DNA of 64,000 nt from positions 434,001 through 498,000 of the forward strand of contig JADKKH010000001.1 in the NCBI GenBank assembly GCA_016720585.1, read 5' to 3'. Positions 59,503 to 64,000 of this stretch are shown here, one piece after another (position 1 is the first letter of the stretch; every line of letters starts with the position of its first letter). The notes beneath the pieces were generated by a model, which saw only the letters and a list, made by a program, of their open reading frames with translations, did no database searches and had not been told where the DNA came from. Source of the stretch: Chitinophagaceae bacterium. GTDB lineage: Bacteria > Bacteroidota > Bacteroidia > Chitinophagales > Chitinophagaceae. Both the position numbers and the translations under genes were made by a program.

Positions 59503-60437
59503 ATTTTATCCGCTCTATGAAGTTGAGCTGTTTTTTTACAGCCCTGGCTTTTCTGGCACTATTAACGTCAGGCTGTAAATCTTTTAAAGAACAGGAAGAT
59601 GAGTTGCCGGATAATAGCCGTAAGGGTACTATTTATGTCAGTGCGGACGAGTCATTCAAACCGGTTATTGATGAACAGGTTAAAGTGTATGAGGCCAACC
59701 ATCCCGGGACCAGGATAATCGTTCAGTTTAAACCAGAGGCCGAATGTGTGAAAGATTTTTTGGTGGATAGTATCCGGATGATCATCACGACCCATTGGTT
59801 CAGCGAAGAAGAAAAGGATTTTGTTGTGGATTCGTTGGGATTATCCCCCAAGACGATGACAGTTGCACGGGATGCCGTTGCCGTTATAGTTAATAAGCAG
59901 GCTCCGGATTCCCTGTTTACCATGACGGAAATCCGGGAAATACTCACCGGAAAATTTAAGAAAAATTTAATTCCGGTATTTGATGGGGTAAAAGCAACCA
60001 GTACGGTACGTTTCGTCATCGATTCAGTGTTACGGGGAGATACACTCACTTCAACAGCAGTGGCTGCCCGTAGCAGCGAAGGGGTGATCGATTATGTCTC
60101 TAAAAACCCGGGTGTGATAGGTTTTATTGGCGTAAGCTGGATTGGAAACCCGGAAGATACCAGTCAATTGAGCTTTTTGAAGAAAATACGGGTAGCGTCT
60201 ATTGAAAGCACAGATATTCCAGAAGCATATGTTAAAGGTTACCAGGCAAACATTTATCTCAAAAGATACCCTATGGTACGGGATTTGAATTATATACTGA
60301 AGGAAAATTATAAAGGACTTGGAAATGCATTTGCGAATTTTATGAGCGGAGAGATCGGACAATTGATATTCAGGAGAGCCTACCTGTACCCGGCACAAAA
60401 AAATTTCGGCATCCGGCCGGTTAGGTTGAATGAGTGA
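59499..60437 (+). CDS. PstS-like phosphate-type binding lipoprotein
   Basis: 312 residues; start at 59499 or MKLSCFFTALAF at 59517. Lipobox LLTSGCKSF gives an acylated cysteine near 26. The body is a PstS-like two-lobe binding fold (GTIYVSADESFKPVIDEQ near 43, RDAVAVIVNKQAPDSL near 127, SSEGVIDYVSKNPGVIGFIG near 195). Phosphate-ABC genes are absent nearby, so this may act as a TonB-linked sensor or have another ligand. Confidence 0.78.
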   Translation: MNFIRSMKLSCFFTALAFLALLTSGCKSFKEQEDELPDNSRKGTIYVSADESFKPVIDEQVKVYEANHPGTRIIVQFKPEAECVKDFLVDSIRMIITTHWFSEEEKDFVVDSLGLSPKTMTVARDAVAVIVNKQAPDSLFTMTEIREILTGKFKKNLIPVFDGVKATSTVRFVIDSVLRGDTLTSTAVAARSSEGVIDYVSKNPGVIGFIGVSWIGNPEDTSQLSFLKKIRVASIESTDIPEAYVKGYQANIYLKRYPMVRDLNYILKENYKGLGNAFANFMSGEIGQLIFRRAYLYPAQKNFGIRPVRLNE

Positions 60438-60480
60438 AAGGAGCAGTTAGTTATATTTACAAAATAAAAGGAGTAGCAAC

Positions 60481-62253
60481 ATGAAGAAAACCACCATCGC
60501 CTTTTTTGTAGCCGGGTTATCTATGATATCCGGGCTTAAAGCGCAAACCATACAGGAGGGCGTGAACCACTTGTATGCGGAGCGGGTTAAGAGTGCCATT
60601 GATGTTTTTACAAAGATGCTGGCTACTAATCCAAACAATATTGAAGCATCTTACTGGTTGGGTCAATCCTATCTCGAAATGGATGAAATTGCTTCCGCCC
60701 GGGTTTCTGCTGCCCGTCAATTATACGAAAAAGCTTTGCAAAGCAGCAACAATGCCCCCTTACTTATAGTCGGGATAGGACATGTCGAATTAAGGGAAAA
60801 TAAGACCAGCGAAGCCCGGCAGCATTTTGAAACAGCCCTGACCCTGACGCGGACAAAAAAAGGAGATGATCCTGCGATTCTTAATGCAATCGGCCGGGCC
60901 AATGCGGAAGCAAAAGCAGGCGATTATAATTATGCGATTGAAAAATTATTGGCAGCTGCGGACAAAGGGGAAAAGAATGCAGAAACTTTCCTCCAGTTAG
61001 GTAATGCGTATCGTAAAGCCAAACCAGGGGAAGGTGGTGGCGACGCTTATAAAAATTACAAAAAAGCGCTCGAAATAAACCCATCTTTCGCTATTGCTGA
61101 TTTAAGACTGGCGAAATTGTTTGAATCTCAAAAAAACTGGGAGCTTTTTTTAGAATACCTGAATGATGCCATAAAAAGGGATCCCAAATATTCTCCCGCT
61201 TACTACGAATTGTTTTACTATTATTTTTTCCGGGGTAAATTTCCTGAAGCCGAAGAACAGTTAAAGAAATATACTGATAGCAAACTTCCTGAAACTGATA
61301 TCCAGGATGAATACCTCAATGCACAGCTTTGCTGGGCCAGGAAAGATTTTGAATGCGCTGTTTTAAGGGCCGAAAAAGTGGTTCTTTCATTGGGTGATCT
61401 TACCAAACCTAAGGTGTATAGGTTACTGGCGGATGCTTATTACCAGAAAGGGGATTACCCGAATGCCAAAAAGTACAGCGATCAGTTTTTTGCCAAAAAG
61501 AACCCCGATGATATAAATTCATTTGATTATAAGATCAAAGCAGATGTATTATCGAAAACAGGTGGTTCGGCGGAAGATATTTATAATGCCTATTGGCAGG
61601 GAGCTTCGTTAGACTCGGTACTTACCTCCAAAATTGATTTCTTAAAGCAGGGAGCCGAATTTTTTAAATCCCGGGGCGATAGTATCAGTCGGAATAAAGA
61701 AGGAGATCTCCGGCTGGCTTTGATCAATCTGAAAACTAATCCGGGTCAACGGGACTATTTTGATGCAGGATTTGCTTACTACCAGGGAAAAAATTATTTC
61801 AGGTCCGATAGTTTATATAGCGTTTATACGGAGAAATACCCGGGCGAAACGTTTGGCTGGCAGATGCGGTTTCAGATTTCCAGGATTTTGGATAGTACGA
61901 TGGAAAAAGGATTAGCGGTTCCATTTGGTATTAAATACCTCGAAGTTTTGGAAAAAGATACAGCAAAAAATAAAAATTCCATTTTGAGTACGGCTGGCTA
62001 CCTGGCCCAGTATTATGCCAATATTGTAAAGGACAAAGTGAAAGCAGTTGAATATTTTAAAAAAATGCAGATTCTTAATCCCGGTAATCCGGACATTCAG
62101 AAATATATTGACCTTTTGGAGGGAAGAACACCAACCCGGAGCACACCACCCAAAGGAAATGCACCACCGGCAAAACCGGTCGTAACCAAACCTGTTCCGG
62201 TTGCCAAATCCAAAAGTACAGCGCTATCAAAGAATACAGTCGTGAAGAAATAA
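60481..62253 (+). CDS. Exported tetratricopeptide-repeat protein
   Basis: 590 residues with a signal peptide (ending LKAQ, residue 22) and TPR units from about 25 to 540 (for example PNNIEASYWLGQSYLEMDEIASAR, VYRLLADAYYQKGDYPNAKKYSDQF). The C-terminal 50 residues are a P/K-rich tail (PPKGNAPPAKPVVTKPV). It likely scaffolds envelope proteins; partners are unknown. It ends with a terminator. Confidence 0.8.
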   Translation: MKKTTIAFFVAGLSMISGLKAQTIQEGVNHLYAERVKSAIDVFTKMLATNPNNIEASYWLGQSYLEMDEIASARVSAARQLYEKALQSSNNAPLLIVGIGHVELRENKTSEARQHFETALTLTRTKKGDDPAILNAIGRANAEAKAGDYNYAIEKLLAAADKGEKNAETFLQLGNAYRKAKPGEGGGDAYKNYKKALEINPSFAIADLRLAKLFESQKNWELFLEYLNDAIKRDPKYSPAYYELFYYYFFRGKFPEAEEQLKKYTDSKLPETDIQDEYLNAQLCWARKDFECAVLRAEKVVLSLGDLTKPKVYRLLADAYYQKGDYPNAKKYSDQFFAKKNPDDINSFDYKIKADVLSKTGGSAEDIYNAYWQGASLDSVLTSKIDFLKQGAEFFKSRGDSISRNKEGDLRLALINLKTNPGQRDYFDAGFAYYQGKNYFRSDSLYSVYTEKYPGETFGWQMRFQISRILDSTMEKGLAVPFGIKYLEVLEKDTAKNKNSILSTAGYLAQYYANIVKDKVKAVEYFKKMQILNPGNPDIQKYIDLLEGRTPTRSTPPKGNAPPAKPVVTKPVPVAKSKSTALSKNTVVKK

Positions 62254-62280
62254 TGATCCCGTTTTAATCTTTTACAAGAA

Positions 62281-62317
62281 AATCCCCTGCAGTTTTGGCG
62301 GGGGATTTTTCTTTTTT
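62281..62317 (+). terminator. Terminator after the TPR gene
   Basis: AATCCCC pairs with GGGGATT around a 13-base loop and is followed by TTTCTTTTTT, 28 bp after the stop. Confidence 0.85.
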
Positions 62318-62396
62318 AATATAAGTATACATTAGAACATTTTAGTTAAGGTAATTTCAGGCTGCCGCCGTATTTTTGCTTTCAGAGCAATTGTCT

Positions 62397-62792
62397 ATGT
62401 TTCACTTACTTCAAACCAGTCTGAACAGCACGGATTCCAGCTCGTATCTCCCGGTGGCAATCCAGGTTTTTATAGCAGTAGGCTTAATTATTTTTCTAAC
62501 ATTTGTAACGCATCTGTTAGGTCCCAAAAGAAAAACTGCTGATAAGTTACAGAATTTTGCCAGTGGCATCAAGAGTCATGGGGATGCCCGCCAGCCCATG
62601 GCAATCAAATATTTCCTTACCGCAATTTTATTTGTGTTGTTTGATGTAGAAGTGATTTTCTTTTATCCTTATGCCATAAATTTTAAGGATCTGGGATGGA
62701 ATGGCTTTTGGGCTGTTTTGATGTTTGTAGGATTTTTTCTTTGTGGATTTATTTATATCATTAAGAAGGGGGCATTGAAGTGGGAAGATTAG
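62397..62792 (+). CDS. nuoA: NADH-quinone oxidoreductase subunit A
   Basis: 131 residues from ATG 62397; a TTG at 62376 is less likely. Three helices, with YLPVAIQVFIAVGLIIFLTF, then RQPMAIKYFLTAILFVLFDVEVIFFYPYA, the diagnostic NuoA segment with the D-E pair, and a final GFWAVLMFVGFFLCGFIYI helix. First gene of the complex I operon in the window. Confidence 0.92.
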   Translation: MFHLLQTSLNSTDSSSYLPVAIQVFIAVGLIIFLTFVTHLLGPKRKTADKLQNFASGIKSHGDARQPMAIKYFLTAILFVLFDVEVIFFYPYAINFKDLGWNGFWAVLMFVGFFLCGFIYIIKKGALKWED

Positions 62793-62892
62793 CAGGTTTG
62801 AATTGTTGACATTTTAATATTGAATAATATGAGCACACAGTTAAAAGGGGTTGTAACTCATATTAAATTTTCAATCTAAAATTTTATTTCTT

Positions 62893-63477
62893 ATGTCTCG
62901 TCCGGTATCATATAATCTGATTAAAAAACCGCTGGAATCCGACATCAGTATAGCTGATATGCCGGAAGGTCAGCAGGGCGAGGGTTTTTTTGCCACCAAG
63001 CTTAATAGTGTTATTGGTCTGGCAAGAAAAAATTCCATTTGGCCGTTACCGTTTGCTACGTCCTGTTGTGGTATTGAATTCATGGCTACCATGGGTTCAC
63101 ATTACGATTTGGCAAGATTTGGTTCCGAAAGGGTCGGGTTTTCTCCCCGCCAGTGTGACTTACTGATGGTGATGGGAACCATTGCCAAAAAAATGGGACC
63201 GGTTGTAAAGCAGGTTTACCTGCAAATGGCTGAGCCCCGGTGGGTTTTAGCGGTTGGCGCCTGTGCCAGTAGTGGTGGTATTTTTGATACATACAGCGTA
63301 TTACAGGGAATTGATCAGGTGGTACCGGTGGATGTTTATGTGCCGGGTTGCCCGCCAAGACCTGAAGCCATAATTGATGGCGTGATACGCATTCAGGATT
63401 TAGTTGGTAAGGAAAGCCTGCGGAGAAGAAATGGGGAACAATACAAGGCATTAATGGAAAGTTACGGGATACAATAA
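62893..63477 (+). CDS. nuoB: NADH-quinone oxidoreductase subunit B
   Basis: 194 residues with the N2 cluster ligands C58, C59 (SCCGIEFMAT), C124 (GACASSGG) and C153 (PGCPPRPEA). It carries the terminal Fe-S cluster next to the quinone site. 100 bp separate it from nuoA. Confidence 0.95.
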   Translation: MSRPVSYNLIKKPLESDISIADMPEGQQGEGFFATKLNSVIGLARKNSIWPLPFATSCCGIEFMATMGSHYDLARFGSERVGFSPRQCDLLMVMGTIAKKMGPVVKQVYLQMAEPRWVLAVGACASSGGIFDTYSVLQGIDQVVPVDVYVPGCPPRPEAIIDGVIRIQDLVGKESLRRRNGEQYKALMESYGIQ

Positions 63478-63519
63478 GCGCATAGGGTGATGGTGTTTTG
63501 GTAAATATGAATATGACTG

Positions 63520-64000
63520 ATGGCATTAACGAATGAAATAGTAAAAAGCAGGCTTGTAGAAAAATTTGGCGAACAGCTGACTGGTTTTGAAGAGCCCTAT
63601 GGGATGCTCACTTTTGAAGCACCAAAAGAATTAAACCTGAAGGTGTTGAATTTTTTATACGATGATGCCGCATTGAAATTTCGTTTTATGACAGACCTCT
63701 GCGGCGTACATTATCCCGACAACACAGGCAGGGAACTGGCGGTAATTTATCATTTGCATAATTTGACAGATAATGTCCGCATCCGGTTTAAGGTTTTTAC
63801 AGACATTCAGCAACCGGATGTTTATACAGCAACCGGATTATTTTCAGCGGCAAACTGGATGGAGCGGGAAACCTATGATTTCTACGGAGTGAATTTCGTG
63901 GGTCATCCGAAAATGAAAAGAATATTGAATGTGGATGAAATGGACTACTTCCCTTTACGGAAAGAATTTCCGTTGGAAGATCAGACGCGGATCGATAAAG
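63520..64000 (+). CDS. nuoC: NADH-quinone oxidoreductase subunit C, 3' partial
   Basis: The frame starts at ATG 63520 (MALTNEIVKSRL) and is open to the end of the window, 160 codons. It contains LKFRFMTDLCGVHYPD and the NuoC signature ERETYDFYGVNFVGHP near 127-142. It is the third complex I gene in order A-B-C. Confidence 0.92.
   Translation, partial: MALTNEIVKSRLVEKFGEQLTGFEEPYGMLTFEAPKELNLKVLNFLYDDAALKFRFMTDLCGVHYPDNTGRELAVIYHLHNLTDNVRIRFKVFTDIQQPDVYTATGLFSAANWMERETYDFYGVNFVGHPKMKRILNVDEMDYFPLRKEFPLEDQTRIDK

Noticed and set aside
1..64000. Prophage, insertion sequence, CRISPR array or rRNA genes
   Set aside because: No transposase, integrase, spaced direct repeats or rRNA sequence was seen on reading both strands.

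Overview
The window looks like a chromosomal segment from a member of the Bacteroidota, most likely a Chitinophagaceae-type soil or freshwater bacterium. Evidence: AT-leaning coding sequence with few Shine-Dalgarno sites, promoters that fit the Bacteroidota -7 element TAnnTTTG, a short primary sigma factor without region 1.1, a fused CcoN-CcoO oxidase subunit, a Sec-type (clade II) N2O reductase with no NosR, a long-tailed ribosomal protein S16, and many small lipoproteins typical of this phylum. No rRNA, tRNA, CRISPR array, integrase or transposase was seen. Layout: 1-10.9 kb holds two tandem BNR/ASP-box secreted proteins, a fatty-acid desaturase, a Tat-exported Gfo/Idh/MocA oxidoreductase and trmD. 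11.2-29.9 kb, all on the minus strand, is a respiratory island. In transcription order it runs: cytochrome c, nosZ, a fasciclin lipoprotein, a membrane protein, nosL, nosD, nosF, nosY, the NO-damage repair protein RIC, norC, a norB-like gene, ccoI, ccoS, ccoNO, ccoQ, ccoP, ccoG, ccoH and a SafE-like copper-site membrane protein. 30.1-37.3 kb is a regulatory and stress block: an NsrR-like Rrf2 regulator, a second RIC, UspA, a PAS histidine kinase, a receiver-CRP fusion regulator, two Hsp20 genes (one frameshifted), two related proteins of unknown function and a hemerythrin. 37.3-64 kb is mostly housekeeping: S4 protein, M20 peptidase, dinB, rimM, rpsP, ffh, rpoD, an LptF/G permease, a CDF transporter, OsmC, Prx6, two pseudouridine synthases, rlmN, thiolase, hisS, a low-molecular-weight phosphatase, a TonB-PstS-TPR cluster, and the start of a complex I operon (nuoA, nuoB, partial nuoC). 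How it works together: the island encodes NO and N2O reduction plus a high-affinity cbb3 oxidase, with no nitrite reductase in view. It therefore resembles a micro-oxic NO/N2O-consuming system rather than a full denitrification set. The most interesting observation is a shared cis code. FNR/FixK-type boxes (TGAY-N4-RTCA core) lie at only two distances, 29.5 or 51.5 bp from box centre to the first base of a -7 element, in front of norC, the cytochrome-nosZ unit, the Rrf2 gene, ccoI, ccoS, the second RIC gene, uspA and both hsp20 genes. The likely trans partner sits in the middle: a soluble kinase whose PAS domain keeps the heme-ligand His and distal Arg positions of FixL, followed 1 bp later by a receiver domain fused to a CRP-type DNA-binding module. 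This looks like a FixL-FixJ-FixK circuit compressed into two proteins. Boxes, spacing and motifs were read from the sequence; the regulator assignment is inference.
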